Positions 1-11,842 of a stretch of DNA of 64,000 nucleotides are shown piece after piece. The position numbers were made by a program, and so were the translations under genes. The stretch's first letter is position 1; each line of letters starts with the position of its first letter. This stretch comes from Gerris lacustris (lineage: Eukaryota > Arthropoda > Insecta > Hemiptera > Gerridae): NCBI GenBank assembly GCA_951217055.1, contig OX578282.1, positions 16,865,877-16,929,876 of the forward strand. Reading direction: 5' to 3'. The notes below the pieces were generated by a model. It did no database searches and was not told the origin of the DNA. It worked only from the letters and a program-made list of their open reading frames with translations.

Positions 1-372
1 AGAGGATTTTTGTCCACATATTATTGGGTAAAAAATGAAGCTGAAATTAACCCTACAACCATAAAATAGTCTTTTATCCTGTCATTTTTAAAAATGTATT
101 TTAAGAAGATTCAGTTTTAACCTGAAATAAATAAAATTAATAGATAAATTGTTGTCATTAACCTAATAATGGAATATGAAGAATGGAATTAGTATTTCAA
201 AAAATAATCTTGTTTATTGTATAAATTACATTTGCAATTTTTTTTGTTTTAAACCGTTTTCGAAAAATATTCCACTTCACTATATTTGTATATTTTTTAT
301 TATATATTTTGATAAATTTTTTTTTATCTTCAGATTCTTTAATGAAGAGGATGTACTTTACTTATAGGAGAA

Positions 373-609
373 GGTACTTCTTTTGATTGTTACTCCCCTT
401 TACAAAGAAAACAGAGAAGAGTAACAATCTAAAGAAGGTGTATGGAATGTTCTTCTTTAATCTGTTACTCTCCTTTTATAAGCAGAAGTGTGATATTCCT
501 TTGTACCAAAGTACATTGGACTAAAGAACTCTTTGTCTTAATAGTTATTTAGTCAGTCATTTAAATTCTAAAAAAATAACATAGGGGAGTAACAATCTAA
601 AGAAGTACC
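373..609. mobile_element. MITE, GGTACTTC family, copy A
   Basis: The element starts GGTACTTCTTTTGATTGTTA and ends with the matching inverted sequence GGGGAGTAACAATCTAAAG followed by AAGTACC. The middle holds a second inverted pair (GAGTAACAATCTAAAGAAG against CTTCTTTAATCTGTTACTC) and a core with TGTGATATTCCTTTGT and CTTAATAGTTATTTAGTC. The same layout recurs at 8307, 13203, 35660, 36335, 38416 and 56345. No clear target duplication is visible at this copy. It has no coding capacity. Confidence 0.8.
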
Positions 610-1359
610 GTAAAAAGATTGGAGAAATATTAATACATGATAATTATTAATTAATGAAGAAAATATGGAAATCAGTGCATAAAATAATGTATTATTCCCA
701 CGAGGTTTTACCCTAGCGTGATAAGCTGAAAGTGTATGGTCCTTTTATAATTTTTAAAATTTATTCTTGGGTCCTTCAGTCCTGTACTTGAAAGATAAAT
801 GACTAATTTATCATTCTATTCAACTGAATGTGGATTTGTTGAATATTTTCATGTTTCTCTATTTTTTTTTAATGGAATTTGTTTTTTCTTATTATGAATG
901 GTTCAGTAATAAAATGAAGGAGGGTTCATTGCTTTATTATTCTTCTTAATTTATTACAGACTAAATCAATTTTATAAAACTATTCAGTATTTTTCATAAA
1001 TTTATTTATTTTATGACTAAAAATTTTAAAATTTTAATTTTTTAAAGAGTTAGGTCTATTAAGGAAATTAAAAGCCTCACTTTTTCAAAGATTTCAATTC
1101 CTCCTTAGATTATTCTCAAGCTGACTGACTAGAAACTAGACAATTACATGGAGGATGGTTATTATTAAAAATTATTGTGTTTGAATTACGATTCTCGTAA
1201 TTTCACCTGAACACAGGTACTGTTTATTGCTCTATTAGTTATAAATTACTTAGATTAATAAATTACAAAATTTAATTAAATTGTTGAACCTAATTTAATG
1301 TGATACACCCTTCTATATAAGTAATAGATGGCTAAAAAGGTTTAATAATGGATGTAATT

Positions 1360-1502
1360 AATATTACATATTCGAAGTTTCGACCCTGTTAAAAATCATC
1401 TTCTGTCATAGTTTATTAATCTGTTATAATTGAATTTGCAGATTAATAAACTATAACAGAAGATGATATTTAAAAAGGTCGAAACATCTCATATGTAATA
1501 TT
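1360..1502. repeat. Inverted repeat with arms of about 63 bp
   Basis: The left arm runs from AATATTACATATTCGAAG to AGTTTATTAATCTG. The right arm (1439-1502) is its reverse complement with a few mismatches. Only about 16 bp separate them. The shape suits a foldback MITE, but I see no clear target duplication and no open frame. Confidence 0.7.
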
Positions 1503-2069
1503 AACTATGTCCGTTATTACATGACCAAATTTCGACTTCTAACTTTAACTCTTTAAAAGCTATCATTTATTGAATTTAAGCTTAACCACCAGAAGTGTTA
1601 CTGGTTCGATCCCGATCCAAGCACTTTCTTGACTATTTATCAATTATTTGTTTTGGCAGTATATTGGCGTGGAAAGTGGTTGAATTGTATAAAGGATTAG
1701 TTAACAGGGCCCAAACAGGTTGCTTAATTGCTAGGTTGAAACAATTTGTTTTATCTACGATTGTATGTGGACTTTACATTGCTAATAACAGGGCGAGAAG
1801 TGTTACTTCCCTCCCATGAGAGTGAAAAAACAATCCTACCAACTTAAAAGGTATGTTTTTAGGTATTTTTTTAAGTATTATGTTGGTAGTAAAGTTTTTT
1901 TAACTGCTTAGCTAATTTTTCGGGAAGGTTACTTTAGGTTATCATACAAAGTCTTTAAATTAAAAACAAACTATTGAAAGTGTTAGTTATAAAACGTATA
2001 TATTTAGTATAAAAATTGTTATTTAAATAAATCAAGTAACTAAATATCAGTATACGGTGTTTAAATTAC

Positions 2070-2261
2070 GTGAAATACTTCTTTACCTTTACAAAACAAT
2101 GGATGAGGAGTTTGGAATCATTATTCCCGGAAGAGACTTGCACTCCTCCGGATAAAAAAGAAGTTGCACATCATTCAAAAAATAATTTACTTCCAAATAA
2201 GTCAAAAGGCAGATACGAGATTATTTACAATCAATTTAAAGCCTTTAAATGCCATAGATAA
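2070..2261 (+). pseudogene. Tyrosine-recombinase-like (Crypton-type) N-terminal fragment, putative
   Basis: An open frame of 63 codons in otherwise non-coding DNA contains TPPDKKEVAHHSKNNLLPNK followed by SKGRYEIIYNQFKAF. The pattern of P-P, then L-L/M-P, then S-x-x-x-Y-x-x-x-Y-x-x-F recurs on the minus strand at 43418-43552 ([28 protein letters not shown]). I recall this as the start of the phage-integrase-like proteins spread by Crypton-type elements. The frame stops at 2259-2261, just before the 58-bp repeat at 2266, and no catalytic region follows. It is probably a relic. The family name is inference. Confidence 0.35.
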
Positions 2262-2265
2262 AAAT

Positions 2266-2364
2266 TCATAGATAAAATTTAATACGCAACATGGATCAAA
2301 GTATTTCAATAGATAAAAAAAAGTCATAGATAAAATTTAATACGCAACATGGATCAAAGTATTT
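2266..2364. repeat. Tandem duplication, unit 58 bp
   Basis: The segment TCATAGATAAAATTTAATAC plus GCAACATGGATCAAAGTATT occurs at 2266-2306 and again at 2324-2364 with almost no divergence, so the duplication looks recent. It follows directly on the recombinase-like fragment. Confidence 0.85.
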
Positions 2365-2760
2365 TTGCTCTCGGGATTATCGCCCTCGGCTACACCTCGG
2401 GAGCTAATACTGCAGTTATCTCTCTCGGCCATAAGGCCTCGAGAGCTAAACATACCAAGCTAACATAACCTCGAGCAGGAAAACATACTTCTCTCCCTTG
2501 TTGCGTAAATAACTAATTTCCTCCTGATCCTAGAACTACTACTACTAATGCTAAAACAAGTTTTGAACAACCTGCAGGGCTCTAAACTGAGGGGTCGATG
2601 TGCTCCCTGTAAAAAAAAAAATCCTATGCCAATGGGCTGACCAAAAATCATCTTGCCAAAAGTGAAGTGCCGGCGCTAACAACACTAAATGGGTATTGAA
2701 GTAGAGATCTCACATACAATATGCGGACAGACCACCATAGCAGATATCACCGACCAGGTT
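2365..2760. other. Locally GC-rich segment of unknown origin
   Basis: The stretch reads CTCTCGGGATTATCGCCCTC, with CGG and CTCGAG-like words unlike the surrounding AT-rich DNA. It continues through CCTGCAGGGCTCTAAACTGA to GCCGGCGCTAACAACAC. Frames on both strands are broken and I recognise no protein. It could be more of the element whose N-terminal part lies at 2070-2261. Confidence 0.3.
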
Positions 2761-5351
2761 TTTACACTTTCGTTAAATGTAAAACTGAAAATTTTGAAAT
2801 ACATCTACTGAACTAGATATGATTGAAATCTCTGAAAATATAATTTTATAACTATACATTAATTATCTTGATTGGCATCGATTATATGCCATTATAAAGT
2901 TTTTAAATTGATGTTAATCATTTTTATTTTAAATTTTAATTAATTTTAAATTTTTCATTAACTTTCAAGTACATCCTCTTACATTTTTACTGTACAAATT
3001 TAAATTAAATTCAAAGTCGAATTAACTTTAAAGATTATTGTTTTACTTATTACCAATCTTCATATTCAGAATATTTGCAAGTATCCTTTCAGTTTCAATT
3101 GTAAAATTATGCAAATATTTTTTTTTAATATAAAACTTATACATATTAACCCATTTTTTTTTCTTGTTAACTCTTTCCAGGTATAATCTTAATAATTGAA
3201 ATATACTTTTCAGAAGGAATTAACAACAAAAAATGTTTTATTTTAACATTTATTATCATAGTAAAATTGTTAAATCTTGACATATGGAGTTTAAGTCTTC
3301 GAATATTGTTTCTGAAAGTAATTTTTTTTTTTTTTTTTATAAATATATAATGTTCTTTAAGTGACAAAAAAAATTATGAAAAATTTTTCTTAGTCTTAAT
3401 GAACATTATAATGTACTGGTATTAGCAATAATTTGTAAAAAGAAAATAAAAATATTTTTATTCAAAATGTACATGAAAATTATGTGTTTTTTTTTCACTG
3501 TGGCAAAATTGACGACATTTTTTGAAATTATAAATTAAAAGCCTTATCTGGGCATTCTTTATATAATAATAATTTGTGTGGCATAGTATTATTGATTAAT
3601 TACTATAAAAATTAAAATTTGACTCCATTAAAGTTGTTTTTTTAGCAGAAATGTAATAATATATGGTGTTTTTTTTTACATTTTTATTTTCTTTGAAAAT
3701 CTATTATTTGGAGGGATAAGTGTAATCAAGATGCTAATGGCACCAGTCTAAATCTAATGTCTAAACACCGACTTATCAGGTTCAAACTCAAAAAAAGAAG
3801 ACACATTTTACTCTAATAATCCTATTGATCAATGTGTACACATCAAAATGTATGAATTGGCTCATTTCAACTTTGATCATGCCTTGTAATGATCAATTAT
3901 TTTTGGATACAGAAAATTTAAATAAAATATTACTCATGTACAAATAACACAATTTTGTACAGTTACGTCTTATCTTAACATCTATAATAATGTGAATTTC
4001 TTAAACAAAAAACTTAATAATATTGGCAGTATCTTTTATGTTTAATTTAAAAAGATGAGTTATCTAAAAGTACATATATCACTGTAATTTGTTTTCATGT
4101 AGATTGTCTCTCCAGTTTTAAAATCTTATGTATTATGTTTATCACAAATGCCATTATATCAATATTTCAAAGGAGCAAAAAATGTTCCCTAACCAATTTT
4201 TAAATAATTAAATTAATTATCTTGACAAAGATGTGATCGAATTTACTTATTCTTTTTAAAATCCAGAGTCTAAACTTGACAAAATTTAGCCAATTTTAAA
4301 ACTATCAGTATTCTGAAAGTAAACTTATAATGAGTATTCTTTGGATTTTATTCAGTGTAACTGATTAATTTTCATAAAATATTGTTTTATTTAAAAAAAA
4401 AAAATATACACAGTTTTTGTTAAATAAAATAAACCTTATGGTGGAGTTAATCTTATTTTAATTGCCAACAGTATATACTTTATTTATTATTTGTCATACG
4501 TATGTTGTCTTTTATGATAAAATAATTAATTATAATATTAATTTCCCCTTTTAATAAATCTACATTTGAAGTATAATAAGCCATTTGGATTTGGAATTGC
4601 CACTGATTCTTGGAATTTATTATTTTAAATATTTCATTTTTTTTTTTTTTTTTTAAAGTTGTATTTAATAAGATATGTTAAAAAAAAGCAAGACTCCAAT
4701 ATCTTAAATAAATTGCTAGTTAAAAAAAAAATAACGAAATTTAAATAAAATAAATAAAAAGTTGAGACTACTTAGTCATAATTTCTTAGATAAATTAATT
4801 CTGCTCACTTGGCGCCCTACATGACCTTATAGGAAATGTTTTTAATTTTATTTTTTTAAATTATTGTTTTTCTAGTAGAATAATTAAATAAATAAATAAT
4901 AGTTAAATCAATTGAAAAAAAAAAAAGAAGATAATTAACACTGAGATTAATCTGTTAAAATTAATAGTTAAAATTCTATTTAACAAAAATTAAGTGTTAA
5001 ATTACTAATCAATACTTTAAACATCTGTATTTTTCAATTTTACTGTATTTTATTGTAATAAATAAATTGTCGATGTTATTGTTCCAAATGTTGTTTCTTT
5101 GGTAATTGCACAGGTAATAGAATTAAATATGCACTCTTACTACTTTTTCTCTGTTTAATTGTTATTTTATTATTTTTTCTTTTTAAAAAAAAATCTTTTT
5201 ATTTGTCTTTTTTAATTAAGTGCATTAACAAATGTACCCTTTTTTTGTATAATAATAATAAAAAAAAAAAAAAATTAACTGAATTATGTTTAAATTGTAA
5301 CAAAAGGCAATAAGACATCAATTAAAGTTTTTTTTTTCTTTTATTCTTCCT

Positions 5352-5566
5352 GTCCATTATACAATTTGCCACTATTTCATTTGTGACGGATGTTATTGGT
5401 CTTTCATTATGTTATTGGCCCTGTCCAAACTCACTAACATATTTAGGCACATGTTTATGTCCATATGTCCCTCTCCATAAACTTCTTACAGCTGTCTATG
5501 AATTTCAATCGGTGGAATGTCTTTTGCTGTAAGAAACCGTATGACTTCGCGGAGGCCGAGGTCGCA
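5352..5566 (-). pseudogene. mariner-type transposase relic (N-terminal HTH region)
   Basis: Read on the minus strand from 5566, the frame gives REVIRFLTAKDIPPIEIHRQ, then L, a stop, and EVYGEGHM. This is the helix-turn-helix start of mariner/SETMAR-like transposases (pattern: IRFL.A, EIHR.L, VYG). Further along, MKDQ, a stop and HPSQM fill the place where the family has its D-E-D-x-S-G-R-P-S segment. Several stops make it dead. The plus-strand open frame over the same bases is a shadow. No TIRs could be assigned. Confidence 0.7.
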
Positions 5567-5587
5567 CTTTTGTGGGGACGGAAATTG

Positions 5588-5619
5588 GCGTACTCTGAAC
5601 TAAAAGGTTCAGAGTACGC
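5588..5619. repeat. Perfect 13-bp hairpin
   Basis: GCGTACTCTGAAC (5588-5600) is followed after 6 bp by its exact reverse complement (5607-5619). It adjoins the mariner relic and may mark an inverted duplication breakpoint. Confidence 0.8.
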
Positions 5620-6364
5620 TCTAGATGCTCTACTAATGCTCCAGACCAGCTTAGGCAAAATAATTCATACTAAGCGTTCCAATGCTACAGACTCACACCA
5701 GCACAGACAAAATATTATTTACAACAATACTGGTGGATATCTGTACATACACGTTCTGCACAATCCCTGTAGAAGTGAATACTCATATAGATAATGTATG
5801 TAACAATTTTTTTTTGGTTCTTAGCTGGTACGTGCTGGGCACGCTAAGTGCTGGTTGATGTGAATGGTACATAAAATAAAACCAAAACTTTTTCTTTTGT
5901 GTTGCATTGTTTCCTGTTCTTATTACTGATCCCAGGTTAAGTAGCACATATAAAAATTGTTTCAGAAAAATGTCGCTGATTTCTATTTGATATTTTTCTT
6001 AATTTTATGTATAATGAATAGATAATTTTTTACCCTTTCGCTGCGAGGGACTTTGAGTGGAACAGTACTCCTTGGTGGTGTGTTCCTTTCTACCCTAAAC
6101 TGTCTCTCCACAAGGCAAATATGTATATATAACATATTGATATTATATAATAACAATTATACATTTAATAACATATTGATTATTACTCGTCAAAAAGGAT
6201 TAGATATAATAAGCATAAAATGTCCAATTTATGTCCGTTATGAGGAAATAAAATTTTTAGAGGAGTAAAACATGAAGAGATATAAAGAAGGGAAACATCT
6301 TCTAAAATCTGGTTTCCTCTTTAGACTCACATTGTGGTCTACATCTCTGGGACTTGTCCCTTCC

Positions 6365-6366
<2 letters not shown>

Positions 6367-6397
<31 letters not shown>
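6367..6397. repeat. Poly(T) tract of 31 bp
   Basis: A homopolymer run seen directly in the sequence. It could be the poly(A) tail of a minus-strand retroposon, but no target duplication is evident. Confidence 0.9.
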
Positions 6398-6401
<4 letters not shown>

Positions 6402-7317
6402 AAGAGACACCTTAAGATATGGAATTGTATGAGAATATATTATTTTTGAATTACAATCACAGGAGGTTCATCTAGCTGTCTCGTGGTTATGTGACAGTAA
6501 GTATAGTTTAACAAACTAATTCCATAAAGAACCACTAGACTGCTAGAAGTATTTAAAAATATCCAATGACACACCATTCCATTAAAAAAAAAGAAAATCA
6601 TGCTAGCACCCACTGTGGTGGCACTTTTTACTTATGCTGGTGACCATAGGGGGTAAGAACAGGCTCTTACCATAGGGAGGGGGGGATGCAAAGGGTTAAA
6701 TATGTTTTTTCTATTTTGGCTTATATTTAGCGTATTAGCCAGGTATAAAATTTGAGAGCCAAAAAATTGGTTCCTAATGAGCTCTTTGTCCATCGACAGA
6801 ATAATTACTGATTTTCGACTTTTCATTTTTTGCCAATTTTTTTTAACAATTTTCATCGGCTTACAACCCATCATCAAAATTTGTTGAAAAATTAAAACAC
6901 CACATTCTGTCAGGCTTCAAAAGCAGATTCCAAAACGTCATTTTTTTAAATGGGAACTTGGTTTGCAATCAACTCTTCAAGCCCAACAAAAACTCTGATG
7001 ATCACAAAACTTGTTAAATGCAAAGGATTTGGATAATACTATAAACTAGTATCAAGAGTTTTTTCCAGCTGGTAGAATATAAAAAGATATAGAGACTAGG
7101 TGAAATAGAGTTATTTTTATACCTTCGAAGTCAATACCTTTTTCTAACACAAAAATACTTCTACATCCAGCAAGCAGATTTGTACATGCATAAAAAAAAT
7201 TAACAAGTCTGTTGTATGTAAATAAACAAGGAGAAATGTTTAGTTTAAAAAGGCAAAATTTAGGCGTAATTTATTAAATGTTTAGGAGAAAAAGGGGATA
7301 GTTTTAAAAAAATAGTC

Positions 7318-7850
7318 TGCCAATTAGTGTGGCACATAGCTTCCTTGTGTCCTATTTAGTATATTTTTAATGGTTTTTAAAACCTGTCAAATTTATTTAA
7401 TTTTCCCCTCTTTTTTTATGATCTGTCAAAATTGTTAAGATTATTTTCATGAATTAAAGTATACATTTAGAAAAATTTAAAGAGCACAATTGAAATGAAT
7501 CTGGGGCTACTTCCGACAAACCATCTAGACCTCATAAAAATCAGATGAGTAATTTTAAAGATATAGGTGTAAATAAATGTAATGTTTATGCGTATGTGGA
7601 AGAAAAACAAATGGGCACAGAAGGTTGAAACTTATAATGGGATAATTATTACATACCATCGAAATTCCATTCAAATCAAAAGAGTAGTTTTTAAGATACA
7701 ATGGTTCGCAATTATTGAGCGACAGACAGACAAGGGACCAAAAATGTTCCAGGATGTCTATAACAAATTTCTGTCTTAGAATTTTTGAAATAGGAGACAT
7801 AAAAAATTGTTGTTCTTCAGAATTCTTTGGTAAGCTCGCTCGGAAGCAAT
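7318..7850. repeat. Dispersed repeat carrying the TGTGGCACATAGC motif, copy 1
   Basis: The block starts GCCAATTAGTGTGGCACATA, also present at 53527 and 62223. It later contains GACAGACAGACAAGGGACC with AAAATGTTCCAGGATGTCT and ends near AAGCTCGCTCGGAAGC, both shared with the copy ending near 62795. It is non-coding in all frames. The copies differ in their middle parts, so this is probably a composite or internally deleted family. Confidence 0.7.
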
Positions 7851-8306
7851 ATTCTAATTTTAGGGATTTAAATAAAAGATTAAAACATATTATATTAAAA
7901 AATATTTAATTTAAATTCTAAAACATTTCATTCAAATGTACAAAAATCTTCAAAAAGGTAAACAAGTCTTATTATTCTATTAAACTATAGGATTTTGTTA
8001 TAATGGCCTAAATCTCAATATGATTTTGTCAAACAATTTTTTATTATTTTTTTTTTTTTCACAATACTTGTTTTATTACAGTAAAAAAGAACATGTTAAC
8101 AATCTGAGAATCTCAAGAATTATAATTAAACCTTTTTTAATTTATAAATCAGAAACAAATTTAAAGAAGGGATTGAATCGCAAATAAAATATAAAATTAT
8201 ATAAATGAAGTCTCTATCTAGAGAGAGTTACTACTTCTTGAAGTATGTGTTTTTATATCAACTTTTGTTGCCTGAAGTTTTTAACTTATTGGAAGGGGGA
8301 TAAGTA

Positions 8307-8568
8307 GGTACTTCTTTAGACTGTTACTCCCCTTATAAAAAAAACAGAAGGGAGTAACAATCTAAAGAAGGTGTACAGATTGTTCTCCTTTAGACTGTTA
8401 CTCCCCTTATAAAAACTTATAAAGACAGAAGTGTGATATTCCTTTGTCACAAAGTGCATTGGACTGCATTATCTCGTCTTAATAGTTATTTAAACAAAGG
8501 AATGTAAAAATAATTATATCCATGTATATTAGAAAAAAAATAGGGGAGTAACAATCTAAAGAAGTACC
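8307..8568. mobile_element. MITE, GGTACTTC family, copy B
   Basis: The ends GGTACTTCTTTAGACTGTTA and the inverse TAACAATCTAAAGAAGTACC delimit a 262-bp element with the family's internal inverted pair and core. The terminal repeats are nearly perfect over about 27 bp. Confidence 0.88.
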
Positions 8569-8670
8569 GATTCGTCAAGAGTACAAGTGACATTTTTGTT
8601 GAAATGGAGTTAAACGCAGGAATAGATATATTATGAAATGTAAATTGCAAATGGACAAAAATGAATCTCC

Positions 8671-8934
8671 AGTTATGGTCAGCTTGTTGGGGCCCGCTCT
8701 TAGACGTCCGTCCTAGGGGCTTTTTCGGGGGCGTGTATCTTTTTTCCTATTCACTTTAAAAAAAACTATTTTTTCCCTTTTCGCAAGACCTACAAAAAAT
8801 GTCCTTTGCGTCGGACCGCTGCGGTCGATAGAAAAAAACTTTTTTTTCCTGGAAAAAAACGTTTTTTCCGCATAACTCGAATACGGTCTAATCGCAAAGG
8901 ACCTTTTCTGTTGGTCTCGTAAAAAAAGAAAAAA

Positions 8935-8965
<31 letters not shown>

Positions 8966-9048
8966 TGAATAGGAAAAAAGATACACGCCCCCAAAAAAGC
9001 CCCTAAGACGGACGTCTAAGAGCGGGCCCCAACAAGCTGACCATAACC
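8671..9048. mobile_element. Foldback element with 8-bp target duplication
   Basis: Arms of more than 90 bp begin GTTATGGTCAGCTTGTTGGG and continue GCCCGCTCTTAGACGTCCGT; the right arm is the inverse with only a few mismatches. The centre is itself inverted (CCTTTGCGTCGGACCG against CGGTCTAATCGCAAAGG). The flanks carry identical GAATCTCC at 8663-8670 and 9049-9056. The near-identity of the arms and the exact duplication imply a recent insertion. It has no transposase; the 93-codon minus-strand frame rich in Lys is a by-product of the T-rich arm. The duplication length suits the hAT, P or Merlin groups. Confidence 0.88.
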
Positions 9049-9861
9049 GAATCTCCTAACACAAGATGAGATCTAGCGGCATGAAAATCAACTACTTGAT
9101 GAATACTTTAGACTGTTTTAAAATTAAATTAATTAATTGTGATTTAAGTTTTGCAAATGTCACAAGTAGCTTGGCTTCTATTATTTTTTCAAAATTATGG
9201 AAAACACATATTATTCATATTAATTTTAATATTTACATGATAGTATAAGTTACTAAATTGATTTACAGAATACAAGATAGAAGTATTCAAATCTTTATAA
9301 TATGGTAAAAGAAAAAAGTTAAAAAATAATATCAATTAATTAACAAATTTAAAAAAAAATTATAAATAATAATAAGGTGCTTGGTTATTAAGTGTAATTC
9401 AAACTTAATATTATTAATCCAATTAATAATATTATCTCAATGGTATTATTATTTATCTAAAAAATAAATTCATGAATTAAATTAAATATAATTTATAAAT
9501 TAAAATTTACAAAGGGAAGAATAAAATGTTAACACATGAAATAGTGGTAGGTTAGATAAAGAGTAAAATTATTAACAAAGGTAGCAAATTGGATCAGTAA
9601 TTTCACTTTTGTCTCGGCTGAAATATGTTCAGGAAGCTCTGAATTAACAAAAAATGTTATTTGGTTTTTCAAGCATACTTAAATCGGTGAAAAATAGCGA
9701 TAAACTTTTGAAATTTGTTGAGTAAACCAAATAGAGGAGTCGTGAACACTATTTTTATGTGATCAAAGAAGGGGGGGACTTTAAATGAGTTGCCTGCTTG
9801 CAAAAGTATAAACATTTTCAGTGCATATTGACTGTGATAAATTAGAGAATGTGTTTTTGTA

Positions 9862-9983
9862 AGGATTTTTAATTGTAATGTTTAAAATCCTTACAGGTTA
9901 TGGGCCCAGCACACTTCAACTACGCAGTGGAAGCGTGGGCCCATAACCTGTAAGAATTTATAAATATTAAAATTAAAAATCCC
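9862..9983. repeat. Hairpin built on initiator-tRNA-Met-like halves
   Basis: A perfect 19-bp stem, CTTACAGGTTATGGGCCCA (9890-9908), pairs with 9936-9954 over a 27-bp loop. Imperfect pairing extends outward to 9862 and 9983. The segment CGCAGTGGAAGCG then TGGGCCCATAACC (9923-9948) matches the D-arm/anticodon-arm part of eukaryotic initiator tRNA-Met (known sequence CGCAGCGGAAGCGTG, CTGGGCCCATAACC). The left arm read in reverse gives a second, more diverged copy. Confidence 0.75.
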
Positions 9984-11812
9984 ATAATTTTTCCCCCCAC
10001 ACAAGAGTTAAAATCAAATAATAACAAGCACCATATTCTTCTGAATTAAGCAAAAAAAATAAATAAAAACTTGTACTAAAGTTTCAAATTATATATAAAT
10101 ATATTTATATTTGTTTATAAAGTAATATAATTTATTTACAAAGAGTATTTGACATAAAAGAAGAATAAAATGTATGGACTTTATGTGGACATTGATTCAT
10201 TTGTAGATTTCTCAATAAAACTTTAATAAAAATAAAAATAATAGAACTATCTTCGTCACACGAGTAGTGGAGTCTATTAATTGAATTACCAATAACATTA
10301 CAGACCACAATTAAGTCTGATATAATATAGGTGGGACAAAATGCTTTTTAAATTTGACAATGCCTGTTCTAATCACCGCTAATTGGCTAATAGGGTCTAT
10401 AACTTTGAGAATGGATTAAACCACATAATCAGAGTCAAACAAAGATGCAAATGTAGTATAAAAATAGTAATAATAATAATAATAAAGGTCCAAAACAAAA
10501 AAAAAAAGGAAAATAATAATACCAAACTCTTTCCTAATTATATTTAAAAGATTAATTTATTTCTTTACCAAATATATAATATTCCTTAATTTTAATAAAT
10601 TTTTGAGATTTGAATTTTTCTGTTTATTTAAAAAGAAGAAGTTATAAATATTTAATTATAAGAATGGAAAGTTTAAAAATAATAATAATACATAAAGTAA
10701 TTCGAATAACTTAAAAACTAATTAGAAATTATAAAATAGTACATATTAAAATAAATTTCAATTTACATATACACAAATAATTTTATATATATATTCTAAT
10801 AACATTTTATTTTATAGATACTTTCTCCATAAAAAAAATTCTTTTGATGGCAATAATGATTAATAAGTAACCATGTATCTTACAAGAAAATTAAAAATGT
10901 AAGATATACAATATATTTTTAGACAAATATACCAATTATCTATTGTAATAAATTCATGTTTTTCAATTTTTTTTAAAAAAGAAAAAAAAATTATGATTGG
11001 CAGTAGAAAGGAGTTCTATACTTTTCTTAGATTTAAAGAAGTCTAGATTATCTTTAATTGCATTTATTTTGATCAAAATCAGAGATTGTTTTAAAGAGAA
11101 CTGACTCCTGATATAAAATCAAATGCTGCAAAACTTGCAAAATTTAATTTTTATATCTTAACTTAACACCATTTGTAGAACTAATACAATTAATTTGCAA
11201 ATTATATACAATAAGCAGATACCAATTCTTACATTCATAAGCAGCTTTTATTAATAATTATAAAATATATCATGAGTTTCTGCTCATAGTTCCAACAGGG
11301 GGAAAAAATGTATCTGCAATTGGAAAATACATAATAAAAGAGTGTTTATACTTAATAAAGAAAACTAGGGATTTATTTTAGGATGGATTTGATACATTTA
11401 CACCTCTAATATCTGAGGTAATCTCAGAGGTAAAAAATGGTAAATCCAATTTTTAAAATTACTTTTTGTGGCGATACTACATTCCGCTAGCAGACAATTT
11501 TGTAAATTATTTTAACTACAAAACTTGCTTGTAAAATTACTAAAAGTCATTTACAAAAACCGTTGAGGTAAAGAGTACAGATGTGTGTCTACAGCTTGTA
11601 ATTTTTTCAGATATTTGTTCGTAAACATACCAAATAGTTTCAATATTTAAAAAAACATAGTACTGTAGTTATAACTCAAAAATTTTACACTTACAGTAGG
11701 CTCGATGTTATATTTTAAGTAATTTACGTTTACAATTAATTACTTTCATTCTGAGCATGAAAATTATTTTTACTGTAATTCAAATCATGGTGGATAAAGT
11801 AATTTTACTTTA

Positions 11813-11842
11813 AAGTGCTAAAACCAAGGGGTTTTAGCACTT
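11813..11842. repeat. Perfect 13-bp stem-loop
   Basis: AAGTGCTAAAACC (11813-11825) pairs exactly with 11830-11842 around a 4-bp loop. No T-run or gene adjoins it, so I assign no terminator role. Confidence 0.75.

Noticed and set aside
1595..1819. Frame with a GGTTCGATCC word suggesting a tRNA or SINE
   Set aside because: Only a B-box-like word is present; no A-box, acceptor stem or target duplication, and the frame has no known motif.
5465..5794. 109-codon plus-strand frame
   Set aside because: The opposite strand carries the mariner transposase HTH motif in a consistent broken frame, so the plus frame is a shadow.
8713..8994. 93-codon minus-strand frame rich in Lys and Phe
   Set aside because: It lies wholly within the foldback element and reflects its T-rich arms.
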